DNA of 64,000 nt, from positions 1 to 64,000 of the forward strand of contig NZ_JABSNM010000012.1 of assembly GCF_013294065.1 (NCBI RefSeq), in the 5' to 3' direction. Made by a program: the position numbers and the translations under genes. Positions 30,094-39,690 of the stretch are shown here, one piece after another. The notes beneath the pieces are model-generated. The model was not told the DNA's origin. It was given only the letters and a program-made list of their open reading frames with translations, and did not search any database. Numbering within the stretch: the first letter of the stretch is position 1; the number at the start of each line of letters is the position of its first letter. The DNA is from Sphaerotilus uruguayifluvii. Its GTDB lineage: Bacteria; Pseudomonadota; Gammaproteobacteria; Burkholderiales; Burkholderiaceae_C.

Positions 30094-30590
30094 CGCGCCC
30101 CCCGTCGCGGCAGCTGCAGGATGGCCTCGGCGTTGCTCGGCGAGAAGCAGCGGTCGGCCGCCTCGCGCCAGGGCAGCCAGACATGGGCCAAGTGCTCGCG
30201 CGGCGCGAGCCGCACCGGCGTGCCCGCCGGCACCGTCAGGCCGAAGACATGCTCGGTGTTGTGCGTCACGCCGGGCGCGTAGCGGTGGCGCCAGACCGGA
30301 TAGATCTCGTAGACATTGCGCAGGTCCCAGTCGAGCAGCGCGCCCGCGGGCACGGCCGGCGTGCCGATGACGATGCCGGTCTCCTCGTGCACTTCGCGCG
30401 CCGCCGTCTCGTGCGGCGGCTCCTCGGGAAAGTCCTTCGAGCCGGTGACGCTCTGCCAGAAGCCGGGGCGGTCGGCCCGCTCGATCAGCAGCACGTCGAG
30501 GGCGGGCGTGTGGATCACGACCAGCACCGATTCGGGAATCTTCGGCGGCCGGGGCTGCTCCTGCGCCGTCGCCTGGGTCATCGTCGTCAT
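30090..30590 (-). CDS. nudB: Dihydroneopterin triphosphate diphosphatase (Nudix)
   Basis: The 166-residue Nudix protein carries the box GSKDFPEEP...REVHEETG near residues 55-78. The opening PESVLVVIHTP is close to the NudB start (PxSVLVVI). NudB removes pyrophosphate from dihydroneopterin triphosphate in folate synthesis. The ATG at 30590 is preferred, and a second ATG 9 nt later is possible. The stop overlaps the next start codon as ATGA, so translation is probably coupled. Confidence 0.89.
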   Translation of the reverse strand: MTTMTQATAQEQPRPPKIPESVLVVIHTPALDVLLIERADRPGFWQSVTGSKDFPEEPPHETAAREVHEETGIVIGTPAVPAGALLDWDLRNVYEIYPVWRHRYAPGVTHNTEHVFGLTVPAGTPVRLAPREHLAHVWLPWREAADRCFSPSNAEAILQLPRRGAR

Positions 30591-30651
30591 GCGGACAAGC
30601 ATAGCGGCAAGCCGGTGACACGACTTCGTACCGGCTTCGGCATCGGCGGCC

Positions 30652-31575
30652 TCAGCGCAGCATCAGCACCTGCAGGAAGGCGCCCGCCAGCAGCAGTCCG
30701 TGCGCGATCGCGCAGACCAGCGTCAGCACGATCGCCGGGCGCAGCCGCGCGGGATCGCGCGCATGGCGCAGCAGCAGCACGGCCGCCGCCAGCCCCGGCG
30801 CCAGCGACAGCAGCGCCTGCACCGCCGTGCCCGGCAGCCACAGCCGCCACCACCAGAACAGCAGCCAGCCGTGCGCGGCCAGCATCAGCAGCAGGAAGCC
30901 CCAGGCCGCGGCAACCGGGCCGAGACGCACGACCAGCGTGCATTTGCCGACCGCGGCATCGGCGCGCGCATCGGGAAACTCGGCGATCCACAGCACCGCC
31001 GCGATCAGCAGCGCCGGGCTGACGCCGGCGATCATCGCGATCTCGCCGAAGGCGTGCCGCTGCACGAAGTCGGCGCCGACGACCACCAGCCACCAGCCCG
31101 CGGCCACCGCCGGCTCGCCCCAGCCGCGCGACATCAGCGCCAGCCGCGGCTGCGAATAGGCCCAGCCCAGCAGCAGCCCGGCCAGGCCGACGAGCAGCAG
31201 CCCCGGCCCGGCGCGCGCCGCCAGCACCAGCCCGCCGCCGACCACCACGATCGCCAGCATCTGCACCGCGGTCTTGAGCTGCCCGGGCGTGAACACGCCG
31301 TCCTGCACCACGCGCGAGCCGCCGGTGAACGGGCCGATGCGGTCGGTGTTGACCGCGTCCGAGCCGATCAGCGCGTCGCCCCAGTCGTTGTGCAGATTGA
31401 CCGCGGCATGCGTCAGCAGCGCCAGCACGACGGTGGCCAGCGCCTCGGGCCAGCGCGGCGCCACCCCGCAGGCCAGCGCCGAGCCGATGCCCACCAGCGT
31501 GGCCACCAGCGTGACGACCAGGAATCCGGGACGGCTGGCGGCAAGCCAGCGCAAGGCGAGCGGGGGAGAGGACAT
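30652..31575 (-). CDS. UbiA/MenA-type polyprenyltransferase
   Basis: The 307-residue polytopic protein has the two aspartate-rich prenyl-diphosphate motifs, NLHNDWGDALIGSD near residue 62 and EFPDARADAAVGK near 198, and about eight membrane segments. The SRVVQDG segment after the first motif is typical of MenA-like members. It transfers a prenyl chain to an aromatic acceptor. No men genes are near, so whether it makes a quinone or another prenyl compound is unclear. It interrupts the otherwise usual aspS-nudB order. Confidence 0.87.
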   Translation of the reverse strand: MSSPPLALRWLAASRPGFLVVTLVATLVGIGSALACGVAPRWPEALATVVLALLTHAAVNLHNDWGDALIGSDAVNTDRIGPFTGGSRVVQDGVFTPGQLKTAVQMLAIVVVGGGLVLAARAGPGLLLVGLAGLLLGWAYSQPRLALMSRGWGEPAVAAGWWLVVVGADFVQRHAFGEIAMIAGVSPALLIAAVLWIAEFPDARADAAVGKCTLVVRLGPVAAAWGFLLLMLAAHGWLLFWWWRLWLPGTAVQALLSLAPGLAAAVLLLRHARDPARLRPAIVLTLVCAIAHGLLLAGAFLQVLMLR

Positions 31576-31657
31576 GAGGGGCAGCGTGCCCCGTCCTCGC
31601 GCCGTCTGCGTTGCGATCCGTCAATCTGCCGTGGCCGGACACGGCGGGCAGGATCGA

Positions 31658-32389
31658 TCAGCCGCGCTTGGCCTTCTCGGTCGCGGCCGACTCCCAGACG
31701 TTCGACGAGACGCCGACGCGGGTCGACCTGCCGGCATCGTCGAAGTCGACCTGGACCTCGTAGCTGGTGTCGCCCTTGACCACCTCGTACTCGAGGTTCT
31801 TCGGATCCGACTCGTTCACCGCAGTCACCTTGTAGCCCATCTTCTCGAGCGCGCGCCTGTAATGGGCGCGGTCGTGGCCGGTGCCCAGCGCGGCCTCCAT
31901 GCGGCCCTTCTCGTCGATCCAGGTCTTCTGGCGCACGCTGTCGCGCACCTTGTCGGCATCGGCGGTCACGGCCTTCGGATACTGGTAGGCATAGTTCCTG
32001 TCCTTCAGCGCGGTGCGGGTGCCCGGGGCCTTCCACAGGTTCGTGGTCACGTCGACCCGGGTGGAGGTGCCCTTGTCGAAATCGACCTGGACCTCGTAGG
32101 ACTTGTCGCCCTTGACGATCTCGTACTCGAGGCGGTCGGCGGTGTCCTTGTTGACCGCGGTGATCCAGTAGCCGGCCTTCTCGAGCACGGTGCGGTAGAA
32201 GGCCTTGTCGTGGCCTGTGCCCAGCGCCTTCTCCAGCGCATCCTTGTCGACCGTCCAGGCCTGGGTCATCGCGGCCTTGTCCATCGCCGGCGCGGTCGTG
32301 GCGGCGCGGGCCGGAGACAGGGCGCTCCCCAGGGCAAGCGCGGCGGTCATCAGGGCGACGGGCAGGGGCAGGGGCAGGCGGTGGTTCAT
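31658..32389 (-). CDS. Secreted protein of two tandem homologous domains
   Basis: The 243-residue protein has a signal peptide (residues 1-30, ending ARA). It is then made of two copies of one roughly 68-residue unit, residues 52-119 and 164-232, about half identical. Each copy reads ALGTGHD...Y...LEK.GY..TAVN, then LEYE.VKGD.SYEVQVDFD and ends in TRV.V..N.W. The beta-strand pattern with a K-G-x-x-Y-E-V-Q-V-D core resembles PepSY-like domains. I cannot assign a function. A 45-residue linker with KAPGTRTALKDRNYAYQYPKA joins the units. Confidence 0.75.
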   Translation of the reverse strand: MNHRLPLPLPVALMTAALALGSALSPARAATTAPAMDKAAMTQAWTVDKDALEKALGTGHDKAFYRTVLEKAGYWITAVNKDTADRLEYEIVKGDKSYEVQVDFDKGTSTRVDVTTNLWKAPGTRTALKDRNYAYQYPKAVTADADKVRDSVRQKTWIDEKGRMEAALGTGHDRAHYRRALEKMGYKVTAVNESDPKNLEYEVVKGDTSYEVQVDFDDAGRSTRVGVSSNVWESAATEKAKRG

Positions 32390-32538
32390 CTGGATTCTCC
32401 GGTGAGGCGCCCCGGAACATCCAGGGCATGGAGCGATCCTCGCGCCCGCAGGCCGCCGCGCCCATCGGAGAGCGCAGCGGGCCGCTGTCGGCCGGCGGGT
32501 CCTGACCATGTAGGACGCGGCAGCCATGATCACCATGG

Positions 32539-32563
32539 AAAAGGGCGTCCCGAGGGACGCCCT
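32539..32563 (-). terminator. Rho-independent terminator of the aspS operon
   Basis: On the minus strand, AGGGCGTCCC and GGGACGCCCT form a 10-bp stem with a 2-nt nominal loop, followed by TTTTCC. It lies about 40 bp after the aspS stop and upstream of the duplicated-domain gene, so that gene has a separate promoter. Confidence 0.8.
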
Positions 32564-32600
32564 GTCGCACGCCGGGGCCGCCAAGGCAGCCCCTCGCCGC

Positions 32601-34403
32601 TCAGCCCTGCTGGGCCTGCGCCGCCTGCGCGTTGCGCAGACGGATGTGCAGTTCGCGCAGCTGCTTCTCGTCGACCATCGACGGCGCACCGGTCAGCAGG
32701 CACTGCGCGCGCTGGGTCTTCGGGAAGGCGATGACGTCGCGGATCGACTCGGCCTTGGTCATCAGCGTGATCAGGCGATCCAGGCCGAAGGCCAGGCCGC
32801 CATGCGGCGGCGCGCCGTACTGCAGCGCGTCGAGCAGGAAGCCGAACTTGATGCGCTGGTCTTCCGGGCTGATCTTCAGCGCCGAGAACACCTTGGCCTG
32901 CACCTCGGCGCGGTGGATCCGCACCGAGCCGCCGCCCAGCTCCCAGCCGTTCAGGACCATGTCGTAGGCCTTGGCGACGCAGGCGCCCGGATCGGTGTCC
33001 ATCAGGTCCTCGTGGCCGTCCTTCGGGCTGGTGAACGGGTGGTGGCAGGCGTTCCAGCGGTTCTCGTCCTCGTCGAACTCGAACATGGGGAAGTCGACCA
33101 CCCACAGCGGCGCCCAGCGGTCCTCGAACAGGCCGTTCTTCTTGCCGAACTCGCTGTGGCCGATCTTCAGGCGCAGCGCGCCGATCGAGTCGTTGACCAC
33201 CTTGAGCTTGTCGGCGCCGAAGAACAGCAGGTCGCCGCTCTGCGCGCCGGTGCGCGACAGGATGTCCGCGATGGCCTGGTCGTGCAGGTTCTTGACGATC
33301 GGCGACTGCAGGCCCTCGCGGCCCTTGGTGACGTCGTTGACCTTGATCCAGGCCAGGCCCTTGGCGCCGTAGATCTTGACGAACTCGGTGTAGCCGTCGA
33401 TCTCGCCGCGGCTCATCGCGCCGCCGCCCGGCACGCGCAGCGCGACCACGCGGCCGCCCTTCATCGTCGCCGGGGTCGAGAAGACCTTGAAGTCGACCGT
33501 GCCCATCGCGTCGGTCAGCTCGGTGAACTCGAGCTTGACGCGCAGGTCGGGCTTGTCCGAGCCGAAGCGGAACATCGCCTCGCTGTAGGGCATCACGGGG
33601 TAGTCGCCCAGCTCGACGTTCATCGTCTTGCGGAAGACATGGCGGATCATGCCCTCGAACATCGAGCGGATTTCCTCTTCGCCCAGGAACGAGGTCTCGA
33701 TGTCGATCTGCGTGAACTCGGGCTGGCGGTCGGCGCGCAGGTCCTCGTCACGGAAGCACTTGGTGATCTGGTAGTAGCGGTCGAAGCCGGCGACCATCAG
33801 CAGCTGCTTGAACAGCTGGGGCGACTGCGGCAGCGCGAAGAAGTGGCCGTCGTGCACGCGGCTGGGCACGAGGTAGTCGCGCGCACCTTCCGGGGTCGAC
33901 TTGGTCAGCATCGGCGTCTCGACGTCGATGAAGCCGTTCTCGTCGAGGAACTTGCGCACCTCCATCGCCACCTTGTAGCGCAGCATCAGGTTCTTCTGCA
34001 TCTGCGGGCGGCGCAGATCCAGCACGCGGTGCGTGAGCCGCGTGGTCTCCGACAGGTTGTCGTCGTCGAGCTGGAACGGCGGCGTGACCGACGCGTTGAG
34101 CACCTCGAGCGTGTGGCACAGCACCTCGACCTTGCCGCTGACCAGGTTGGCGTTCTCGGTGCCGGCCGGACGCGCGCGCACCAGGCCGGTGATCTTCAGG
34201 CAGAACTCGTTGCGCACGCCCTCGGCGGTCTTGAACATCTCCGGGCGGTCCGGATCGCAGACGACCTGCACCAGGCCCTCGCGGTCGCGCAGGTCGACGA
34301 AGATCACGCCGCCATGGTCGCGGCGACGGTGGGCCCAGCCCATCAGGGTGACGGTCTGGCCGGTCAGTGCTTCGCTGACCTGGCCTGCATAGCAGGTGCG
34401 CAT
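32601..34403 (-). CDS. aspS: Aspartate-tRNA ligase (bacterial type, Asp or Asp/Asn)
   Basis: The 600-residue class II synthetase starts [11 protein letters not shown] with an OB-fold anticodon domain (residues 1-110). The catalytic core contains FAGF-like [15 protein letters not shown] near 205 and motif 2 [19 protein letters not shown] near 222. A bacterial-type insertion domain follows, then motif 3 GLAFGLDRL near 540. It charges tRNA-Asp and may also mischarge tRNA-Asn if the genome lacks AsnRS. It is 19 bp downstream of the DUF502 gene. Confidence 0.96.
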   Translation of the reverse strand: MRTCYAGQVSEALTGQTVTLMGWAHRRRDHGGVIFVDLRDREGLVQVVCDPDRPEMFKTAEGVRNEFCLKITGLVRARPAGTENANLVSGKVEVLCHTLEVLNASVTPPFQLDDDNLSETTRLTHRVLDLRRPQMQKNLMLRYKVAMEVRKFLDENGFIDVETPMLTKSTPEGARDYLVPSRVHDGHFFALPQSPQLFKQLLMVAGFDRYYQITKCFRDEDLRADRQPEFTQIDIETSFLGEEEIRSMFEGMIRHVFRKTMNVELGDYPVMPYSEAMFRFGSDKPDLRVKLEFTELTDAMGTVDFKVFSTPATMKGGRVVALRVPGGGAMSRGEIDGYTEFVKIYGAKGLAWIKVNDVTKGREGLQSPIVKNLHDQAIADILSRTGAQSGDLLFFGADKLKVVNDSIGALRLKIGHSEFGKKNGLFEDRWAPLWVVDFPMFEFDEDENRWNACHHPFTSPKDGHEDLMDTDPGACVAKAYDMVLNGWELGGGSVRIHRAEVQAKVFSALKISPEDQRIKFGFLLDALQYGAPPHGGLAFGLDRLITLMTKAESIRDVIAFPKTQRAQCLLTGAPSMVDEKQLRELHIRLRNAQAAQAQQG

Positions 34404-34422
34404 GGTGGTGACTTTCTGGAAC

Positions 34423-35064
34423 TCAGTGGGGGGTGCTCGGCGGGGCGACGACCCCCATCGAGATGATGTATTTCAGCGCCTCGTCGACGCTCATGCCCAG
34501 CGGGCGCACGTCGGCGCGCGGCGCCATCAGGAAGAAGCCCGAGGTCGGGTTCGGCGTCGTCGGCACGTACAGGCTGACGAACTCGCCGTCGCCGCCGGGC
34601 ACGTCGCGGAGCTGCTCGGCCACCTCGCCGGCCGGGCGGCCGGTGACGAAGGCGATCGTCCAGCAGTCGCGGCGCGGGTACTCGACCAGCACCGCCTCGC
34701 GGAAGGCCTGGCCGCTGCTGGAGAACAGCGTGTCCGAGACCTGCTTGACCGAGGTGTAGATCGACTTGACGATCGGGATGTTCGACAGGATGCGGTCCCA
34801 CTGCCGCAGCCACCACTGGCCGACGAAGTTCGCGACGAACATGCCGGTCAGCAGCATCAGCGTCAGCAGCGTCAGCACGCCGATGCCGGGCGTCTTGGCG
34901 ATCTCCTCGAGCATCGCGCTGGCGCCGTGGGGCAGCACCGCGGTCGCGGCGCCGAGCAGGGTCTGGAACACGCCGTCCATCAGGCCGAGGATCCACAGCA
35001 GGACCCAGATGGTGATGGCCAGCGGCAGCCAGACAAGCAGGCCGGCGACGATGTATTTCTTCAC
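34423..35064 (-). CDS. DUF502 membrane protein
   Basis: The 213-residue protein has two N-terminal membrane segments (about residues 5-27 and 55-80). The DUF502 hallmark [20 protein letters not shown] sits near 98, and a soluble C-terminal domain with [12 protein letters not shown] follows. Family function is unknown. It starts with GTG at 35062-35064, since MKKY-like [14 protein letters not shown] is where homologues begin. It lies 52 bp after fmdB and 19 bp before aspS, a typical betaproteobacterial order. Confidence 0.85.
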   Translation of the reverse strand: MKKYIVAGLLVWLPLAITIWVLLWILGLMDGVFQTLLGAATAVLPHGASAMLEEIAKTPGIGVLTLLTLMLLTGMFVANFVGQWWLRQWDRILSNIPIVKSIYTSVKQVSDTLFSSSGQAFREAVLVEYPRRDCWTIAFVTGRPAGEVAEQLRDVPGGDGEFVSLYVPTTPNPTSGFFLMAPRADVRPLGMSVDEALKYIISMGVVAPPSTPH

Positions 35065-35116
35065 GACAGTCCGATCAGGGCAGCAGGCTCGGGCAGGGGG
35101 AAGGCGCAGGCCGTCT

Positions 35117-35446
35117 TCAGTGGCAGGCGCAGGAGCCGCCGCAGGGCGTGGCCGGCGCGGCCGCGCCGGCGCCCGAATCGGCCGAAGACGAGGACGATGC
35201 GCCTTCGGCCGTGGCCGGCGCAGCGGCCGCGGTCGTGCCACCGGCTGCGCCGGTCGCGCCGGAGCCGCCGCGGAAATCGGTCGCATACCAGCCCGATCCC
35301 TTGAGCTGGAAGCCGGCGGCAGTCACCTGCTTCGAGAAGGTCTCGGCCCCGCAGGCCGGGCAGGTGGTGAGCACCGGATCGGACATCTTCTGCAGCACGT
35401 CTTTCGCGTGCCCGCAGGAGGAACAACGATAGGCGTAGATCGGCAT
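35117..35446 (-). CDS. FmdB-family zinc-ribbon protein
   Basis: The 109-residue protein begins MPIYAYRCSSCGHAKDVLQKM and has a second pair CPAC near residue 29. This is the CxxC...CxxC zinc ribbon of the FmdB family, followed by the conserved GSGWYATDF. The C-terminal 50 residues are alanine/serine-rich and end in CGGSCACH, a possible second metal site. Role unknown; in this gene order it probably belongs with the translation/quinone housekeeping operon. A perfect TATAAT precedes it. Confidence 0.88.
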   Translation of the reverse strand: MPIYAYRCSSCGHAKDVLQKMSDPVLTTCPACGAETFSKQVTAAGFQLKGSGWYATDFRGGSGATGAAGGTTAAAAPATAEGASSSSSADSGAGAAAPATPCGGSCACH

Positions 35447-35472
35447 CGCTAAACCCTTGATTCGAAACAGGA

Positions 35473-35478
35473 ATTATA
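35473..35478 (-). promoter_or_regulatory. -10 box for the fmdB-DUF502-aspS operon
   Basis: A perfect TATAAT on the minus strand lies 26 nt before the fmdB start codon, giving a leader of about 20 nt. No convincing -35 box is seen at the right spacing. It lies between ubiB and fmdB, so aspS can be transcribed independently of the ubi genes. Confidence 0.65.
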
Positions 35479-35535
35479 GAGGGAGACAAGCAAGTCGCGC
35501 GCCCGTCGGGTTTGGGGGTCGCGCCGGCGGGCCGA

Positions 35536-37119
35536 TCAGCCCCATGACAGGCGCGCCAGCACCGAGGCGGCCAGCACGCCGAGCAGGAAGCCGGCACCGA
35601 TCCAGCCGAAGGCCTGCAGCATGCGATTGGTGCGGCGCTGCTCGACGAGCAGCGCCTGCAGCAGCTCGCGGCTGGCCGGATCGGCCCCGCCGACCGCACC
35701 CCCGCCGGCGGCCTGCGCCTTCAGCGCGTCGTGCAGCAGCCGCGGCAGCGCCGGCAGGTACTGCGCGTAGCGCGGTGCCTCCTGGCGCAGCTGGTGGGCG
35801 AGCGCACGCCAGCCGATCTGCTCGTTCATCCAGCGCTCGAGGAAGGGCTTGGCGGTGCTCCACAGGTCCAGCTCGGGATCGAGCTGGCGGCCCAGGCCCT
35901 CGACGTTCAGCAGCGTCTTCTGCAGCAGCACCAGCTGCGGCTGGATCTCGACGTTGAAGCGGCGCGAGGTCTGGAACAGCCGCATCAGCACCTGGCCGAG
36001 CGAGATGTCCTTGAGCGGGCGGTCGAAGTGCGGCTCGCACACCGCGCGGATCGCGCCTTCGAGCTCGTCGGCGCGGGTGGTCGGCGGCACCCAGCCGGAC
36101 TCGATGTGCAGCTCGGCCACGCGGCGGTAGTCGCGCTGGAAGAAGGCGAGGAAGTTCTGCGCCAGGTATTCCTTGTCGCGCGCATCGAGCGTGCCGACGA
36201 TGCCGAAATCCAGCGCGATGTAGCGCTGGAAGGTCGCCGGCGCCAGCGACACCATGATGTTGCCCGGGTGCATGTCGGCGTGGAAGAAGCCGTCGCGGAA
36301 CACCTGGGTGAAGAAGATGGTCACGCCGTCGCGCGCCAGCTTCGGAATGTCGACGCCGGCCTCGCGCAGCCGCTCGACCTGGCTGATCGGCACGCCGAAC
36401 ATGCGCTCCATCACCAGCACCTCGGCCGAGCTGAGGTCCCAGATCATCTCCGGCACCATCAGCAGGTCCAGGCCGTCCATGTTGCGGCGCAGCTGTGCGG
36501 CGTTGGCCGCCTCGCGGCCCAGGTCCAGCTCGTCGTGCAGGTACTTGTCGAACTCGGCGACCACCTCGCGCGGGCGCAGGCGCCGGCCGTCGGCGGACAG
36601 GCGCTCCAGCCAGGCCGCACCGGCGCGCAGCAGCCCCAGGTCGGCGTCGATCACCTCGAGCACGCCGGGGCGCAGCACCTTGACCGCCACCTGGCGGCCG
36701 TCGTGCAGCACGCCGAAATGCACCTGCGCGATCGAGGCGCTGGCCACCGGATCGGCATCGAACTGCGAGAACACCGCCTCGATCGGCCGGCCGAGCGACT
36801 TCTCGATCAGCTGGCGCGCCAGCGCGCTGGAGAATGGCGGCACGCGGTCCTGCAGCTTGGCCAGCTCGTCGGCGATGTCGGGAGGCATCAGGTCGCGCCG
36901 GGTGGACAGCACCTGGCCGAACTTGACGAAGATCGGACCGAGCCGCTCGAAGGCCAGGCGCAGGCGCACGCCGCGCGGCGCGTCGAGCCGCCGGCCGATC
37001 GACAGCACGCGCGCCAGCAGGCGCAGCAGCGGGTGGCTGAACTGCGTCAGCACCAGCTGGTCCATGCCGTGGCGCAGCATCACCCACGCGATCAGCGCGA
37101 GCCGGGGCCAGTTCCTCAT
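35536..37119 (-). CDS. ubiB: Ubiquinone biosynthesis atypical kinase/ATPase UbiB
   Basis: This 527-residue protein-kinase-like ATPase supports the hydroxylation stage of ubiquinone synthesis. The KxGQ motif is in [19 protein letters not shown] near residue 63, and the alanine-rich loop is in [12 protein letters not shown] near 127. The catalytic [11 protein letters not shown] is near 285 and the DFG is in ALDFGIVG near 307. Two C-terminal membrane segments (about 500-525) anchor it. The gene follows ubiJ by 21 bp. Confidence 0.95.
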   Translation of the reverse strand: MRNWPRLALIAWVMLRHGMDQLVLTQFSHPLLRLLARVLSIGRRLDAPRGVRLRLAFERLGPIFVKFGQVLSTRRDLMPPDIADELAKLQDRVPPFSSALARQLIEKSLGRPIEAVFSQFDADPVASASIAQVHFGVLHDGRQVAVKVLRPGVLEVIDADLGLLRAGAAWLERLSADGRRLRPREVVAEFDKYLHDELDLGREAANAAQLRRNMDGLDLLMVPEMIWDLSSAEVLVMERMFGVPISQVERLREAGVDIPKLARDGVTIFFTQVFRDGFFHADMHPGNIMVSLAPATFQRYIALDFGIVGTLDARDKEYLAQNFLAFFQRDYRRVAELHIESGWVPPTTRADELEGAIRAVCEPHFDRPLKDISLGQVLMRLFQTSRRFNVEIQPQLVLLQKTLLNVEGLGRQLDPELDLWSTAKPFLERWMNEQIGWRALAHQLRQEAPRYAQYLPALPRLLHDALKAQAAGGGAVGGADPASRELLQALLVEQRRTNRMLQAFGWIGAGFLLGVLAASVLARLSWG

Positions 37120-37140
37120 GATGGATGCGGCGCGGCCGGA

Positions 37141-37662
37141 TCAGGCCGGGCGGCGCACGCGCTGCACGAAGGCGCCGACGGTCTGCGCCAGACCGCTGCC
37201 CAGACGGCCGAGCAGGCGCGCCGGGCCGTCGCCGAGCAGGCGCGCCAGATCGTCCTCGATGTCCCAGCGCAGGTTCTCGGCCAGCCAGGCGACCTCGGCG
37301 GCGAAGGCGGCGTCGCCGCGGATGTCCATCGGCGGGCGCCCTGCCATGCCGGCCAGGCCCCAGCGCAGCATCTCGCTGCCGTCGAGCGTGACCACCAGCG
37401 TCTCCTCCTCGCCGACGCCGACCGGCACCAGCAGCAGGTCCTCGTCGAGCTCGAGCAGGCCGGCCGGCGTCACGCGCCAGACCGCCCGCGGCGGCGCCGG
37501 CAGCAGCGCCGGCCACTGGCGCCACTGCACGCCGATCGAGCGGCCGACATGGCCGAGCAGGCGACGGGTGGCCTCCGGCTCGGCGGCCAGCACATGGTTG
37601 AGCAGCAGCGTGACGCGGCCGAGGGCCTCGCGACCGAGGGGTTCGAGCAGGGCTTGCAACAT
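37141..37662 (-). CDS. ubiJ: Ubiquinone biosynthesis accessory factor UbiJ (SCP2 domain)
   Basis: The 173-residue protein has an N-terminal SCP2-like lipid-binding region. Its C-terminal part holds the helix LAENLRWDIEDDLARLLGDGPA (about residues 130-150), typical of UbiJ, which organises the soluble Ubi complex and binds ubiquinone intermediates. The ATG at 37662 gives the family start MLQALLEPLGREAL. A -10-like TACAAT lies 7 nt upstream without a Shine-Dalgarno. It is immediately upstream of ubiB, as in many Proteobacteria. Confidence 0.88.
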   Translation of the reverse strand: MLQALLEPLGREALGRVTLLLNHVLAAEPEATRRLLGHVGRSIGVQWRQWPALLPAPPRAVWRVTPAGLLELDEDLLLVPVGVGEEETLVVTLDGSEMLRWGLAGMAGRPPMDIRGDAAFAAEVAWLAENLRWDIEDDLARLLGDGPARLLGRLGSGLAQTVGAFVQRVRRPA

Positions 37663-37699
37663 GGCGGCGATTGTAGGCGGGGCGGTCTGCGCCCCGACG

Positions 37700-38341
37700 T
37701 CAGGCCGGGACATCGCGGGTCAGACGCCAGGCATTGACCAGGCCGTCCAGCAGGACATCGCGCCGCAGCGTCCAGCCCGGCACCTGCAGATCCTCGGCGC
37801 GGATCGCGCGCTCGGGCCGGCGGGTTCGCGCCCACAGCGACAGCACCCAGGCGCCCTGCCCCAGCGCCGGCCCCAGGCGCGCCCGCAGCGCCGCGGCGGC
37901 CTGCGGCGTCATCGAGGCATCGGGCTCGACCAGCAGCAGCGTGCCGCCCTCGGCCACCCGCGCCAGCAGCCGTCGCAGTCCCGCGGCGCGGTCGTCCAGC
38001 ACCACCAGCAGCGACGCGGCCGAGACCACCTCGAAGCGCGGCCCCGCGCCACCGCCGGGCGGGTCGGCCAGCAGATCGGCCGCCTCGAAGGTGGCGGACG
38101 AGCCGGCGCGGTGGCCTTGGCGACGCGCCTGGGCGACCATCGCCGGATCGAGGTCGGTGCCCAGCACGCGGTAGCCGCGCCCGGCCGCCAGCCGCGCGAC
38201 CAGCCCGGGGCCGCAGCCGACGTCGAGCCAGCGCGCGCCCGGCGCCGGTGCCGGCAGCAGCGCGACCGCCTCGCGGTGCAGCGCGCGGTAGAAGTCCGCC
38301 GCCTGCACCCGGGCGAAGAACCAGGCCGAGAACGCGCTCAT
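37700..38341 (-). CDS. Class I SAM-dependent methyltransferase
   Basis: The 213-residue protein has motif I WLDVGCGPGLVARLAAGRG (residues 38-56) and an acidic residue in GTDLDPAM that binds the SAM ribose. A typical Rossmann methyltransferase fold follows. It lies just upstream of ubiJ-ubiB, where ubiE is often found, but it is shorter and lacks the UbiE signatures. The acceptor is unknown, and a link to ubiquinone is only contextual. Confidence 0.82.
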   Translation of the reverse strand: MSAFSAWFFARVQAADFYRALHREAVALLPAPAPGARWLDVGCGPGLVARLAAGRGYRVLGTDLDPAMVAQARRQGHRAGSSATFEAADLLADPPGGGAGPRFEVVSAASLLVVLDDRAAGLRRLLARVAEGGTLLLVEPDASMTPQAAAALRARLGPALGQGAWVLSLWARTRRPERAIRAEDLQVPGWTLRRDVLLDGLVNAWRLTRDVPA

Positions 38342-38580
38342 CGGCGGCTCCGGCAGCGAGGCGACACGGACAGCACGGCAGGGGGCGGCATCGGCATCAT
38401 CGTTTCCGGCAGGACAGGCCGGTGATTTTGCGCATCCTGCCGGACCGATGCGCGCCGGCGCTCAGAGCCCGATCATCGCCGCGCCATGCGGGTTTGCCAC
38501 AATCGGCGCTGTCGGGACCGGGCTGGCGAGCGGCACGGGAGGAGACCGACGCCAACGCCACTGCGATCTGAACACATCCC

Positions 38581-39597
38581 ATGACGACCATCCTGCTGAC
38601 CGGAGCCACCGGCTACATCGCCTCCCACACCTGGATCGCGCTGAAGGAGGCGGGCTTCCGTGTCCTGGGCGTCGACAACTTCGCCAACAGCTCGCCCGTC
38701 GTGCTGCAGCGCCTGGAAGCCCTGCTGGGCGAGAAGCCGGTCTTCGAGGAGGCCGACGTCAACGACACCGACCGCATGGCCGACATCATCGCCCGCCACG
38801 GCGTGCAGGGCGTCGTGCACTTCGCCGCGCACAAGGCGGTGGGCGAATCGGTGGCCAAGCCGCTCGAGTACTTCCGCAACAACCTCGGCGGTCTGGTCAG
38901 CGTGGCCACCGCGATGGAGCGCCAGGGCGTGAAGACGCTGGTCTTCAGCTCCTCGGCCACCGTCTACGGCCAGCCCGAGCGCCTGCCCATCACCGAGGAC
39001 TGCGCGCTCTCCAGCACCAACCCCTACGGCATGACCAAGCTGCTGGGCGAGCAGATGCTGCGCGAGCTCGAGCGCTGCACCCCGGGCTGGGCGATCGCCT
39101 ACCTGCGCTACTTCAACCCGGTCGGCGCCCACGCCAGCGGCACCATCGGCGAGGACCCGCGCGGCATCCCGAACAACCTGATGCCCTACGTCACCCAGGT
39201 CGCGGTGGGCAAGCGCGAGTTCCTGCAGGTCTTCGGCGGCGACTACGACACGCCCGACGGCACCGGCGTGCGCGACTACATCCACGTCTGCGACCTGGCG
39301 CAGGGCCATGTCGCGGCGCTGCGCCACCTGCTCGAAGCCAAGAGTTCGGTCACCGTCAACCTCGGCACCGGCCAGGGCTACAGCGTCATCGACGTGGTCC
39401 GGGCCTTCGAGAAGGCCAGCGGCCGCCCGGTGCCCTACCGCATCGTCGACCGCCGCCCCGGCGACGTCGCCTCCTGCTACGCCGACCCGGCCGCGGCCGA
39501 GCAGATCCTGGGCTGGAAGGCGCAGTTCGGCATCGACCGCATGTGCGAGGACAGCTGGCGCTGGCAGTCGACCAATCCGGACGGCTTCAAGGACTGA
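38581..39597 (+). CDS. galE: UDP-glucose 4-epimerase GalE
   Basis: The 338-residue short-chain dehydrogenase/reductase has the NAD motif TGATGYIASHT at residues 7-17. Its catalytic Ser is in SSSATVYG near 122 and the YGMTK Tyr/Lys pair is near 145. The FNPVGAH and GTGVRDYIHV segments are diagnostic of GalE. It interconverts UDP-glucose and UDP-galactose, supplying galactose for surface glycans. It is the only sugar-nucleotide gene nearby. Confidence 0.94.
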   Translation: MTTILLTGATGYIASHTWIALKEAGFRVLGVDNFANSSPVVLQRLEALLGEKPVFEEADVNDTDRMADIIARHGVQGVVHFAAHKAVGESVAKPLEYFRNNLGGLVSVATAMERQGVKTLVFSSSATVYGQPERLPITEDCALSSTNPYGMTKLLGEQMLRELERCTPGWAIAYLRYFNPVGAHASGTIGEDPRGIPNNLMPYVTQVAVGKREFLQVFGGDYDTPDGTGVRDYIHVCDLAQGHVAALRHLLEAKSSVTVNLGTGQGYSVIDVVRAFEKASGRPVPYRIVDRRPGDVASCYADPAAAEQILGWKAQFGIDRMCEDSWRWQSTNPDGFKD

Positions 39598-39690
39598 TCC
39601 GCACGGCACGCTGCCGTACCGCCGCGTCACGCCGCTGACACCGCCCCCGCGCAGACTGGGGGCATTTCCGACGCGAGCGGCAAGGCAATC

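Noticed and set aside
39645..39667. CCCCC...GGGGG hairpin after galE
   Set aside because: The stem is only 5 bp with a 9-nt loop and only three T follow. It is too weak to call a terminator.
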